Positions 31,949 to 41,000 of a stretch of DNA of 64,000 nucleotides are shown one piece after another (position 1 is the stretch's first letter; each line of letters opens with the position of its first letter). A program made the position numbers and the translations under genes. The DNA lies in contig JBCAML010000001.1 of the NCBI GenBank assembly GCA_038503075.1, positions 1,116,001 through 1,180,000 of the forward strand, written 5' to 3'. The notes below the pieces were generated by a model that was given only the letters and a program-made list of their open reading frames with translations, was not told the origin of the DNA and did no database searches. This DNA comes from Gyromitra esculenta (taxonomy: Eukaryota; Ascomycota; Pezizomycetes; Pezizales; Discinaceae).

Positions 31949-33262
31949 AGACTCGTTTGATGAGTCTGCTGCTTCAAGGGCAAAAAACTGTGGTGGGAGA
32001 GGCGGTGGAGGCAGGGAGGAGGCAGGTGGGGTACGGTTGGTGGGAGGAGTGGTGAGGGCCCCTCTCATGGTGGGTTTTTTGGGAGCGGAAGGACAGTTGG
32101 CGTAGGAGTGGTCGGGGGCGGCGCAAAACATACATTTCCCTGTGGATCGTCGCCACTGTTTCTCCTCCTCTGAAAGCTTTCTTCTTCCGTTAACCATCGT
32201 ATATCTTTGATCCTGAGGGGGGCGAGAGAGGTTGCTGGTGCGGCCGAAAGAGAGGTCCATGGGAGCTAGTCCTCCTGGGGTAAAGGAAGAGGCGGGGGTA
32301 AAGGCAGCAGGGGCACTGAATTGTCCCATGTTATCACGGGCGTTACCTCGTTTTTCTGCCTTGCGAGCTCGAATCCGATTGTCCAGCCGAGTGAGGGTTA
32401 TGATCATTTCCTGAAAGTTAGCTAGGGCGATAGGTGCAAATACCATGGCTTCCTTCAATTCTTCTGACATACCGTGCTCTAGGGCATCCATCTTTGAGTT
32501 CTCGTCAAAATTGAGTTGCCCCATGATTCTCTGGAAGTCGGCTAGGTATGCGGAGAAGTCGCGTTTTCCCTGTCGAAGTTGGTGAAGCTCTCGTCGGGCT
32601 GTGCCAGTGGGGTCGGGGTCTCCGAAAGCAGTTTCCAGGGCAGCGATTAGGTGTTCTGCACTGGTCCAGGTGGTGAGGCCAGAGGGAAGGACGGTGTGGC
32701 GAACTTGTTCCAAGGCTGCTCCTTCCAGACGATTGATCGTGTATAGGATCATTGTGGTTTCATCGGCGAAGCGGTCTCTGTTGACCGTGAGCTTGGAACG
32801 CAGTTGAAGTAGAAAACCTGGGAGTTTGGCTCGGGACCCATCAAATTTTTCTGGGTCTGGCATCCGTTCTGAGCGATGGGAATGTAACGGCGGCGGCGGG
32901 GTGGCGGTGAGATTGGGTGGAGCAGGGGGGGCTTGGTTAGCGGATCGAGCTTCGTTCCGCTCTTGTCGTAGCCGGGCAATTAGACTAGCGGTCTCGTTGA
33001 CCCGATGATCTTGTTCCGCTGCATGACGGAGGGCGTTGTCGGTTTGGATTTTTGCAGTGCCAAGTTTCACCTTGGCTTCTCTTTCGTTTTCTTGGAGGAC
33101 GTCGATTTGGTCTTCCAAGGCCTGGTAGAGGTCTCTGAGGTGATTATACAGCTCAGCAGTGTCTTCTCGTAGTGCTTGTGCGACGGCTTCCCTGGTAGGA
33201 AAGCGTGGGGTGGCGACAGCGGCTCCTTCAGTGGAAGGGCCAGCGAGAGCGGGTGAGCTCAT
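31940..33262 (-). CDS. gag: Gag of element G
   Basis: About 440 aa starting MSSPALAGPSTEG at 33262 (ATGA overlap with the upstream ORF), open to TAG 31940. The N-terminus differs from A/C-type Gags (MEGAAV...) and resembles B and F; the rest is conserved with zinc knuckle [15 protein letters not shown] longer frame reaches 33319, but conservation favours 33262. Confidence 0.88.
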   Translation of the reverse strand: MSSPALAGPSTEGAAVATPRFPTREAVAQALREDTAELYNHLRDLYQALEDQIDVLQENEREAKVKLGTAKIQTDNALRHAAEQDHRVNETASLIARLRQERNEARSANQAPPAPPNLTATPPPPLHSHRSERMPDPEKFDGSRAKLPGFLLQLRSKLTVNRDRFADETTMILYTINRLEGAALEQVRHTVLPSGLTTWTSAEHLIAALETAFGDPDPTGTARRELHQLRQGKRDFSAYLADFQRIMGQLNFDENSKMDALEHGMSEELKEAMVFAPIALANFQEMIITLTRLDNRIRARKAEKRGNARDNMGQFSAPAAFTPASSFTPGGLAPMDLSFGRTSNLSRPPQDQRYTMVNGRRKLSEEEKQWRRSTGKCMFCAAPDHSYANCPSAPKKPTMRGALTTPPTNRTPPASSLPPPPLPPQFFALEAADSSNESLN

Positions 33263-33414
33263 GATGTTGGTGTCGGTCGAAGGAAAGAGTTCTTGCGCAA
33301 GTACTCTTGATCCAGCCACTCAGGAATGACTTCAACCAAAGGTTGTGGTTTTCGCAGCGTTAAGCAAGGAAAGATGCTTAGAATGGATTGGCGAATCCAA
33401 GTGATGATTTCCAT
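33259..33414 (-). CDS. Conserved 51-aa upstream ORF of element G leader
   Basis: MEIITWIRQSIL, FPCL, PEWLD; exactly the length of the B copy and also ending TCATGA, where TGA overlaps the gag ATG. The G and B copies agree in frame and motif order despite many substitutions. Confidence 0.7.
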   Translation of the reverse strand: MEIITWIRQSILSIFPCLTLRKPQPLVEVIPEWLDQEYLRKNSFLRPTPTS

Positions 33415-33443
33415 GCAAGAGGTTGTTTTCTGCGGTAGAAGGT

Positions 33444-33864
33444 TTTCACGGATGAAACTGGGTAATGGGTTAAGGAGGAGTCGTTGGTAGTAACGAAGGG
33501 TTGTCGGGATATAATGGCTTTGTTGTTCGGTTGTTTCTCGGTTATTGTTAGGGTGTTGTTTGTGTTACGGGAAAGCGGGGTATTTAAGTGAAGGATTTCG
33601 GTCGCTGTGGTTTTCTCTTCTTCTTTCTTTCCTTAAGCAACGTTCTCGTTTACCTTCTCTTGTAAATTGTCGAATACTATCTCGGTTCTATCTCAGAACC
33701 CTCGCTGTCGCTGCCCCCTTCGCCGCACTTATCTCGCCTTGAGATAGACCCCTCGTAGAACTTGTAGAAATACTGCACTCTTCGAACGTGTTAGTACCTC
33801 GCTTAAGTAGCACTGCTCACCCTCAGGGATACTGAAGGGCTTAACGAGGGACTGAACCGTGAGA
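33444..33864 (+). repeat. Solo LTR I
   Basis: 421 bp, TTTCACGG...CCGTGAGA, A-type lineage, flanked by AAGGT (33439-33443, 33865-33869). It separates the upstream ORF of G from its PBS. Confidence 0.9.
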
Positions 33865-33891
33865 AAGGTGTAGATGATGGAAGCAACGTAA

Positions 33892-34254
33892 TCTCACGGT
33901 TGAGTTCCTCGTTAAGCCCTTCAGTATCCCTGATGGTGAGCAGTACTACTTAATGAGGTATCAACGCGCGTTTCTACAGGTCACGATGGACACAAGCGAG
34001 ATAAGCGAGGATTCTAAGATAGAACCGAGATAGTATTTCCGACGAGTACAGGAGAAGGTAAACGAGAACGTTGCTTAAGGAAAGAAAGAGAAAAGAACAA
34101 GAACAACCGAAATCCATCGCTTAAATACCCCGCTTTCCTTAACAAAATTTATAACCGAAAAATAACCGAACAACAAAAAGATTGTACAACCATCCAAACA
34201 ACGATACAACCAGTAACCGATCCACAATTCATTACCCGAAATCAATCCATGAAA
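33892..34254 (-). repeat. 5' LTR of G, internally deleted
   Basis: 363 bp, ends TCTCACGG/CCATGAAA. About 50 bp shorter than its relatives; the deletion lies in the U5/R part (around 33965-34010). Confidence 0.83.
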
Positions 34255-34580
34255 ACTGGTGAGTGGTGAGTATATTCAGACAGTAAATTTGTTATTGGAT
34301 TGGAGGGCGAAAGTTGAAGTGAGGTGGCGGAGAGAAACAGCTCTGTGGCGGGCGGTACATTACAGAGTTTTTGAGAAAATCGAGATTTTGTTGGAAGGGG
34401 GAGTGGATGATAATCTAAGGGGGCATGGAGTAGCATTACTTTACATGGCAGCGAGAGGTAGGAATATTCAGATGGTAGAGTTGTTATTGGACTGGGAGTT
34501 GACACCGAGGTGCTGCTGTCGTACGGGAGCACAGTATTGCGCATAGTTGAGAATAGAAAGATAGTTAGGAGTTGTTGTTG
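34255..34580 (+). pseudogene. Ankyrin-repeat gene fragment, truncated by retrotransposon G
   Basis: Frame with IQTVNLLLDW, then TALWRAVHYRVFEKIEILLEGG and ALLYMAARGRNIQMVELLLDW, which match ankyrin helices (inference from motif). After about 34497 the frame shifts by one base; the other frame continues VDTEVLLSYGSTVLRIVENRK and ends near 34577. The 5' part is lost at the G LTR, so this is the C-terminal remnant of a broken gene. Confidence 0.6.
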
Positions 34581-35660
34581 TATCTAAGTGTACATAGAAG
34601 AGACAATGAGACGTGGGAGGAGTAAGGTAGGTTGATATCCTTTTTCTGAAAGGGAGGTATAAGATATACTGATTGTCATAGTTTAGTAAATAATATGCAA
34701 CTTAGTGTTAGTAAGTATTTGGAATGTCAGTTTTGGCAGCTAGCTCGGGGTTGAACAATTTTCTTTTCGTTTTCGTAGTATTTTTTGGGGACCTCCGTTT
34801 CCTATTACTCGTACTTATTTTGGGAATTTTTTTTATCTTGAGTAGAAGAAGGTTATGGGAAGCACGTAATTATAAATATAGCCTATGAGCTTGTCGCATG
34901 CGCATCGTCGAGTCAAGCCAATAGATCAATTCTATGTTTACTAGCTGATTTTAATTGATGCCTAAAAAATTCCGCATTGGAGTAAAACGTCTGTCCGCAT
35001 GTGTTACCTAAGAAATGCGATAATGGAGTCATTGTTTTTTGATCTTGCTATTAGTTTCCAGGTACAGGAATATAGTGAACACTTTAGCTAAAATAAGACT
35101 ACTGAGACAAAAGATTCTCAATATTTGGGGTTGAGAGGACAAGAACGAAACGAGGCTTGATTAACTTGCAATTGTCTAAGCTGAATGCCCATAAGTAAGA
35201 AATATACTCTTCGTTTGGGCTTTAGCTTCAACAGTCTTTCTTTCATTTCCTGTTCGCTACTAGCTAAACCGGTCTACGGCTAACCTTTAAAATCGCAATT
35301 AAAGACAAATAGACGATGTAGCTAACAGATCTGGTCGCTAAGAATTCGTTTCTAGATTTTACTTTATTCCAAATTCCAAATTCCAAATTCCAAATTCCAA
35401 GCTGACTAAACTACACGATAGCGATGTAGAAAAACAAGAAAAAATATTAATGACACTAACCGTTTTGCATCTCCTTTACTTACAATCTACTCCGAGATGA
35501 AAATATGGAAGAGCACTAAGTAACGTCTATCTACGTGATAGACTGACAGAAAAAAAGAAGGAAAAAAAGGATAACCAGCATGAAGCTGAGATAATTCGTG
35601 AGATCTAACAAGATATGAAGAGAAGTGCTACCAGATTTCCTACTCATAACTCCTTCCCAA
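34581..35660. other. Intergenic, AT-rich
   Basis: I see no gene. It contains a short tandem repeat of ATTCCAA (about five copies, 35369-35399) and the 3' flank of the SAP-domain gene. Confidence 0.5.
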
Positions 35661-37082
35661 TCAATACCTGCGACGGGGGCCATAATAAGCTCTAGGGTTA
35701 GGGTGAGGACCGCGATACCGAGACTGGCGATTATATCTGTACTGGTTCTCCGCACGTTTGTCATCGTCGTCATCGTTCCTCTGTCTCTTAGTGGTGGTAA
35801 CCCGCTGTCTGATCTTTTCCCTTTCATTCTCTTTCTCTGCCTCGAGTTTGCTCTCCCTTTCTTTCGCAGCCTTCTCATCAGAATTTTCGGTCTGTATGAG
35901 TTGACCTTGCTTTCCCCCCTCTAGAGCAGCAGTCTCGGGTTCCTTTGCTGTGATGCCGAAGCGGCTGGCGCGAACGGCTAGTTTCCTAGCATCTTCTTCT
36001 TTAGGGGTGAGCTTTACTTCTACGGCGTAGGTTGACTGTGTGTCGATTACTACATTTGCAATAGGTTGCGGCTTGGCCAGCGCAATTGGTGGATTGGCTG
36101 GTGCGGCGGTGACTACTCCAGCCGATGAAGGGAATAGTGAGGCGATTGAGTTGAATTTGTATCCGGATTTTGTGGTCCTCACGCGGCCTGCGTCAGCTAA
36201 AGCCTTAGGTACGGTGATCTTCTGTGTAGAAGTGGCGATACTAGCAGTGGTACTGGTGCTGCTGTCCGTGATAGCAGGAGCCTTGGACACTGCAATTGAA
36301 GGGGTAGTAGCCACAATAGGAGCAGTAATAGGAGCGGCACTAGGAATAGCAGTGATGTTGCTGTTCGAAGTAGAAAGTGCTGGGGCTCTTGAGAGTGCGT
36401 TGGCGGGAGCGCTGGGAAGAGGTGTTGGGGAAATATTGAGAGGAGTCGTCGAAGAATCGCTGTGAGAATTGATGGTAGCATTAGTTACGGAATTTTGTGG
36501 AGTGTTAGAAGAGGTTTTGATGGTGGAGGAGGCCATGGGTGATGAGGGTTTGGTGATAGAATTTGGAGAGTCTGAAAAGTATGTTGCAGCGATGGATTTG
36601 TACTTGTAACCAGATTTGGTGACTCTCTCGAAGGAAGGAGGAGCAGAAGATAGCTCCTTGGTTGGCTCGGAACAACTCTCTCCAATAGTACCAGCGATTG
36701 GATCTGGTTTAATCTCAGGAGAACTGTCTTTGATGGCATTGAGGGTAGCATCTGTAGTCTTCTCAGGCTTAGCAGGCTCGGTGACGATAGAAGCTACAGG
36801 AGCATCATCATCAATATCACCATCGTCGTCCCAATTGAGGCAATATTCTTCGTCTAATTCATTAGGTAGATGATTTGGGATTGAGGTTGGTGTAGGTTTG
36901 TGAATTTGAGCAGCGGAGACGACTGGAGAGAGGTGGAGTTCGGGCGACGGAGAAGGGTTATTGACCGCGTCATCGGCTTCAAGACGGCTGACGAGCGAAT
37001 CTTTAACGCCATCCGTTGGGAGAAAACGGCTCTCAAGAAGATTGGTGAGCTCCACGACAGACAGATCGGTGTAGTCCTTCAT
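35661..37082 (-). CDS. SAP-domain nucleic-acid-binding protein, Tho1/SARNP-like
   Basis: 473 aa, no intron apparent. The N-terminus (1-38: YTDLSVVELTNLLESRFLPT, then KDSLVSRLEADD) is a SAP domain, a helix-extension-helix that binds DNA/RNA. An acidic segment follows (YCLNWDDDGDIDDD), then a long Ser/Thr/Ala/Pro-rich disordered region with two copies of a TKSGYK[YF][KN]SIA motif (about 160 and 310). Near 365, ARKLAVRASRFGI matches the RxxRFG motif of Tho1/CIP29-type mRNA-export proteins. The tail is basic and Arg/Tyr-rich (RQSRYRGPHPNPRAYYG), typical of RNA contacts. Probably nuclear, in mRNP assembly/export; assignment by motif only. Confidence 0.75.
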   Translation of the reverse strand: MKDYTDLSVVELTNLLESRFLPTDGVKDSLVSRLEADDAVNNPSPSPELHLSPVVSAAQIHKPTPTSIPNHLPNELDEEYCLNWDDDGDIDDDAPVASIVTEPAKPEKTTDATLNAIKDSSPEIKPDPIAGTIGESCSEPTKELSSAPPSFERVTKSGYKYKSIAATYFSDSPNSITKPSSPMASSTIKTSSNTPQNSVTNATINSHSDSSTTPLNISPTPLPSAPANALSRAPALSTSNSNITAIPSAAPITAPIVATTPSIAVSKAPAITDSSTSTTASIATSTQKITVPKALADAGRVRTTKSGYKFNSIASLFPSSAGVVTAAPANPPIALAKPQPIANVVIDTQSTYAVEVKLTPKEEDARKLAVRASRFGITAKEPETAALEGGKQGQLIQTENSDEKAAKERESKLEAEKENEREKIRQRVTTTKRQRNDDDDDKRAENQYRYNRQSRYRGPHPNPRAYYGPRRRY

Positions 37083-38640
37083 GGTTGCAGAATGACGAAA
37101 AGTAGCAACAAAAGTTATAAAACCGGGAGAGAATGTTAAGAAGGGCGTTACTAGTAGATGGACGAAAAGGCGAGGGCGGGTTTGACAGGAGATTTTGCGT
37201 TCAAATTTCGATATACGTGGGAGTTCTGGGAGAGAAGGAGGAAAAGAAAGGAAAGGAAAGGAAAGGAAAGGAAGAAAGATTGGCTTAAGTACTATCTACA
37301 GAGTCCATAGAATTCTTCCCGAGGACTGTGGGTATCTGGAGACACTAATAATATCATTATATCTACTGGCCATTCTCCATTGTATTGTCAATATCAAAAT
37401 CTCGTTCCACCTCACACTCCCATAGAATCGCAAAAGGTCAAGCGCACTAGTGGCTTTACGGGTTCTGGGCAGTGGCCTGGGTTAGGAAGCTTGGCAAAAT
37501 TACCACTAGGAAGAACTTGCTAGTATTTATTATCGAATATAAACGGCCTCATTGGTAGACTCGGCTAGTTAGGAATCTAAAATTTATGAAGTAAAAGAAA
37601 TATATTGGGCTTGAATATGGGTGCACAAGATTACGATCATGCAGGATTGAGGACGCGGCTTAGGAAGCCCCTCCAACGCCAGGAATTGAAGCAAGGCCAC
37701 TCGCTTCGACGACCTAATCTCCAAGTGATGGCAAAGAAAGAAAAAGATATATATTAGGAAAATAATATGTTCACAAAATGATTTAAGTGAATAGAAGAGC
37801 CCGATCAGGTGCGGAGAATTATCCTTCTATGCTAGACTTAGTCCCATTTCATACTGGCTTAGACTGCTCCCCTACAGTACGCAGAAAGCTGCATGAGAGA
37901 GGCTGGGTACAGGGCTAGTGTAATCACTTGGCCTTATCAACCATTTAAATACTAGAATTAGACGTAGATCGTGATTCGTTTCTACTACATGTATATTGGA
38001 ATCATGAACCAAGCTAGAAAGGTAGCTTTGCTTTTAGACTATATCGAGAGTAAGACCCCCATTGCTTCGGGTGCCATAAAAATCGAGGGGTTTTCTCGCG
38101 AGGATACATGTAGCTATAGGTAGACAGTGCACTTGATATAAGTATATTGACCACATGTATGTGCACGTATTATGTACCTGTAGTTAACCTTAACTAAATA
38201 CAGTTCACTCTTATATGCACGGTACGAGAAAAAAGTACTCAGAAACAAGTACATGTATTTGGTGGCAGATCATCGCCAGCTTTCTACCCCCGTGCACTAA
38301 TATCGAAGGATCCACGTATCTTCAAATACATGTAGTTACACCGAGCTCTAAGTATCTTTGAATAGTATTAAATTCTACAACCCGTGCAGTTCTGGCAAGG
38401 ATACCAATCAGGTCATATTTCCGTATAATTAGCTCCGAGAACACATTACGTTGGGAAATATCTGCTATCTCAACGCCGAGATAATAGCCCGTAGCAGCCA
38501 AAAACTCAGAGGTATAAGTCTTAAAATACCCTCCCCTTCTTCCTCCTCCCCCAAATTATTTCCTACCACGCTTTCGGTGTTCTCAATTGAGCCAGCGCCT
38601 CCCCTCGCTAGAGTTCATAGGACTTCTCTAGTCTCCTCCT
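37083..38640. other. Intergenic
   Basis: Upstream region of the SAP gene and AT-rich spacer. A (GGAAA)n microsatellite at about 37238-37275. Palindromic TACATGTA words recur near 37987-38340. No supported gene. Confidence 0.5.
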
Positions 38641-38647
38641 CCCCTCA

Positions 38648-38673
38648 GGCATCTGGTTTCTAAACCAGATGCC
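38648..38673 (+). repeat. Perfect 12-bp hairpin
   Basis: GGCATCTGGTTT pairs with AAACCAGATGCC around a 2-nt loop (would open in RNA to a slightly larger loop). Confidence 0.85.
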
Positions 38674-38680
38674 AGGCCCT

Positions 38681-38702
38681 CGATGGCAACATGTTGCCAT
38701 CG
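38681..38702 (+). repeat. Perfect 10-bp hairpin
   Basis: CGATGGCAAC/GTTGCCATCG, directly after the previous hairpin; G/C flanks can extend it. Confidence 0.85.
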
Positions 38703-38748
38703 GGGATTACTCTCCCTCCCTTCTGTGTCTGGTTTAAGGACATTGCAG

Positions 38749-38808
38749 GTAAGCAAAAAGCCTAAAACTCAACTTTCAGCTACCGCTACTAACTTTTCCT
38801 GTGAACAG
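38749..38808 (+). other. Intron-like segment i0 (60 nt)
   Basis: GTAAGC donor, CTACTAAC branch-like motif at 38786-38793, ACAG acceptor. The first and most canonical of the series. Confidence 0.55.
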
Positions 38809-38926
38809 AGACGAGTTGTGACTGGCGTTGGGACTTCGCCTCTCATTACCGCCGACCGGATGTGGGCGGTGTTAAACCGCCAGCTCTTCCTTCCGAGAAG
38901 GAAGAAACTGTGGATCGGGTGATTTG

Positions 38927-38957
38927 CTGGCTCCCAAAAAAATATTTTGGGAGCCAG
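38927..38957 (+). repeat. Perfect 13-bp hairpin
   Basis: CTGGCTCCCAAAA/TTTTGGGAGCCAG with a 5-nt A/T loop, the strongest stem of the upstream unit. Confidence 0.88.
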
Positions 38958-39142
38958 CGTGACAATGGATGGTTCCGTCGGAAAAGACTGTCTGGGCGTC
39001 ATTGAGGCGTTCAGACAGAGGCATCTGGTCCCGTGCCAGGTGCAGACTAGACTTTGGTGCTATCGAAGCAGATTCTTGCTTTGGGGTTTGAGAGTTCGAG
39101 TAGAGTTCCCTAACCCCTCCTCTCTTGACCGTCCTATTTCTT

Positions 39143-39200
39143 GTAGGAATAACTTTTCCTGTTTTTTCCTTTTTTTGGTATATGTTGCTAATTCGAATAG
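39143..39200 (+). other. Intron-like segment i1 (58 nt)
   Basis: GTAGGA...GCTAATTCGAATAG. Followed at once by hairpin CTCT/AGAG (39201-39216). Confidence 0.5.
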
Positions 39201-39295
39201 CTCTTCTCGTATAGAGGGGTTCTGGGCGGTCTGCTGGTGCGGATGCTGGTGGTCAGGTCCCTCTTTCGGGGGGGGCTTGTCTTGCGGGTCCTCTG

Positions 39296-39319
39296 GTACT
39301 CCATGTTAGCATGGAGTAC
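39296..39319 (+). repeat. 10-bp hairpin GTACTCCATG/CATGGAGTAC
   Basis: Loop TTAG. Further copies: 39570-39593 (one G-T pair), 39885-39908 (one mismatch), 40238-40260 (9 bp), 40661-40684 (perfect). Confidence 0.88.
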
Positions 39320-39418
39320 AGATAGCTTTTTGGTTTCTCGTGTTAAAGCAGAGGTAGTAGCCTGCCTCTGGGGTTGGGGGGAACAATTCTTGTTTCTTTG
39401 TTAACTCTCCCTCTCTTT

Positions 39419-39473
39419 GTAAGAATAGCCCTTCTTGAATTATCTCTAGTCTATATATCGCTAACTGGAGTAG
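39419..39473 (+). other. Intron-like segment i2 (55 nt)
   Basis: GTAAGA...CGCTAACTGGAGTAG. Confidence 0.52.
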
Positions 39474-39714
39474 CCCTACCCTACGGCACTTGCAAACTGT
39501 CGTGTGGGCAGTGGCAGTGGCTTTGGGTCTCCCTTGCGAGGGAGGCCTTCCCTCAATCTGGTGCCCCCGGTACTCCGTGCTTGCATGGAGTACTAATGGT
39601 TCTCGGCTCTCGTCCTAAAGCCAAGAGTTATTCTGGGGGCCATGAGGAAAAAGCGGGCTACTTTTGGTGTTGGGGAGAAAGTTCTTATCTCCTTTGTTGC
39701 CTGCCCTTTCCCTG

Positions 39715-39769
39715 GTAAGAATACAATCCTTTCCGAACTGTCTTTGGAGTATATCGCTAACTGGAATAG
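39715..39769 (+). other. Intron-like segment i3 (55 nt)
   Basis: GTAAGA...CGCTAACTGGAATAG. Followed by hairpin CCTCT/AGAGG (39772-39787). Confidence 0.52.
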
Positions 39770-40047
39770 CTCCTCTAGTTGAAGAGGCTTTGGGCGGCCC
39801 GTTGGCGAGGATGGAGGTAGTCGGATTCTCCTTTTGAGGGGCCTGGCGTCCGGATCCTCGTGTAAGCCCTCGAGCGTTGCTCGGGTTCTCCATGATAACA
39901 TGGAGTACTTATAACCCTTGGCTCTTGCACTGGAGCCAAAGGTTATTCTGGGGCTGCGGGAGCTACGATCTTCTCGAGGTCGAGGCCTGCTGCTTCTGGT
40001 GCCGGGGAAATATATAGTTCCGTGTCTCGCTGACAGTCCTTCTTTTT

Positions 40048-40102
40048 GTAAGAATATAATCCTTCTTGAACTGTCTTCGGTATATATCGCTGACTGGAAC
40101 AG
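40048..40102 (+). other. Intron-like segment i4 (55 nt)
   Basis: GTAAGA...CGCTGACTGGAACAG. Followed by hairpin CTGCA/TGCAG (40106-40120). Confidence 0.52.
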
Positions 40103-40408
40103 TTGCTGCACTTTTTGCAGAAGGGCTGTGGAGGCTCCTAGCGAGGATGATGGGGACGGCAAAGACCGCGGTGATCAGGTCCCCCTTTTGAGGGGTTCTG
40201 TCGTCTGGGCCCTCTCCCGGCCCCTCGAGCGCCTCTGGTACTCCATGTACTATGGAGTACCACCGGATCTTGGCTTAGTTTTTGAGCCAAGAGTTAAGTT
40301 GGAGGGAAGGAAATTTTGATGACCTCAGAGGCAGAGGTCTACTGCTTTTGGTGTTGGGGAAAAATGGTTCCCCTCTACCTCGTCGTGTAGATTGTTGCTG
40401 TTACTCAT

Positions 40409-40462
40409 GTAAGAATATAATCCTTCTTGTATCGTCTTTGGTATATTTACTAACTGGAATAG
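40409..40462 (+). other. Intron-like segment i5 (54 nt)
   Basis: GTAAGA...ACTAACTGGAATAG. Confidence 0.52.
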
Positions 40463-40501
40463 CCCACACAGTTCCCCATACCGTTGGCCGTCCTTCTCCT
40501 C

Positions 40502-40556
40502 GTATGAATATAATCCTTCTTGAGTCGCCTTTAGTATATATTGCTAATTATAATAG
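40502..40556 (+). other. Intron-like segment i6 (55 nt)
   Basis: GTATGA...GCTAATTATAATAG, only 39 nt after i5. Followed by hairpin CTAC/GTAG (40560-40573). Confidence 0.5.
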
Positions 40557-40610
40557 CTGCTACTTATTTGTAGAGAGGTCGGCGGTCGCCTAGCTCGGTC
40601 GGGGGTGAGC

Positions 40611-40638
40611 ACAGGTCTCCCTTGAAAGGGAGACCTGT
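40611..40638 (+). repeat. Perfect 13-bp hairpin
   Basis: ACAGGTCTCCCTT/AAGGGAGACCTGT with a 2-nt loop. The equivalent at 39526-39547 reads GGTCTCCCT/AGGGAGGCC with a T-G pair. Confidence 0.87.
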
Positions 40639-40772
40639 ACAGAGGGTTTTCAGCCTCCTGGTACTCCATGTTAGCATGGAGTACCAATAGCTCTCGGCTC
40701 TCGTTCTGAAGCCGAGGGTTATTCTGGTGGCAAGGGTTCGGTGTCTTTGGGGGGCATTGCCGGCTGCCTTTG

Positions 40773-40827
40773 GTAAGAATACCCTTCCTAAACTGTCTTT
40801 CGTATATATCGCTAACTGGATTAACAG
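40773..40827 (+). other. Intron-like segment i7 (55 nt)
   Basis: GTAAGA...CGCTAACTGGATTAACAG. Followed by hairpin CTCT/AGAG (40828-40847). Confidence 0.52.
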
Positions 40828-41000
40828 CTCTCTATCTGCTTTCAGAGGGCTGGTAGGCGGCCTCTAGTGGGCTAGGGTGGGCGTGGTTTAACAACTGCGT
40901 GTGGTCTTCTTTGCGAGGGAGACCCACCACCCTAGCTCGCGAGCGCCTCCGATAGAATGGAGTGCCAGTGACTCGCTCCCCGCTCGTGCTGGAGCGGAGA

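Larger units (their letters stand above)
31691..34254 (-). mobile_element. Ty3/Gypsy element G, truncated remnant
   Basis: Minus strand: protease fragment (31691-31948), full gag, leader with 51-aa upstream ORF, PBS, and a shortened 363-bp 5' LTR (33892-34254). Solo LTR I sits in the leader. Most of pol and the 3' LTR are missing to the left. G inserted into the ankyrin gene, with ACTGG at 34255-34259 as its probable right-hand duplication. Confidence 0.86.
38641..41000 (+). ncRNA. Hairpin-and-intron tandem locus, candidate structured RNA
   Basis: About 2.4 kb of consecutive hairpins with intron-like segments between them. Six diverged units (about 39143-41000) share an order: intron-like segment (GTAAGA...GCTAAC...TAG), small hairpin immediately after the acceptor, GC-rich stem ending near GAGGGG, stem GTACTCCATG/CATGGAGTAC, stem CTCGGCT/AGCCGAG, G-rich stretch, next GT. 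An upstream unit (38641-39050) has longer perfect hairpins. Several stems differ in sequence between units yet stay paired. No reading frame is kept across units. Strand is inferred from the splice signals. It could be a spliced structured RNA, an introner-like array or a decayed repeat gene. Confidence 0.55.

Noticed and set aside
35690..35710. Telomere-like TAGGGTTAGGG (also near 54241)
   Set aside because: Only two units each; the first lies within the coding tail of the SAP-domain protein. Not a telomeric tract.
39593..40162. 189-codon minus-strand open frame with repeated LFQxAIY and RIxFL motifs
   Set aside because: It crosses two units of the hairpin array, but its frame is broken in the other units by one-base length differences, so it is best seen as a by-product of the intron-like repeat read backwards.
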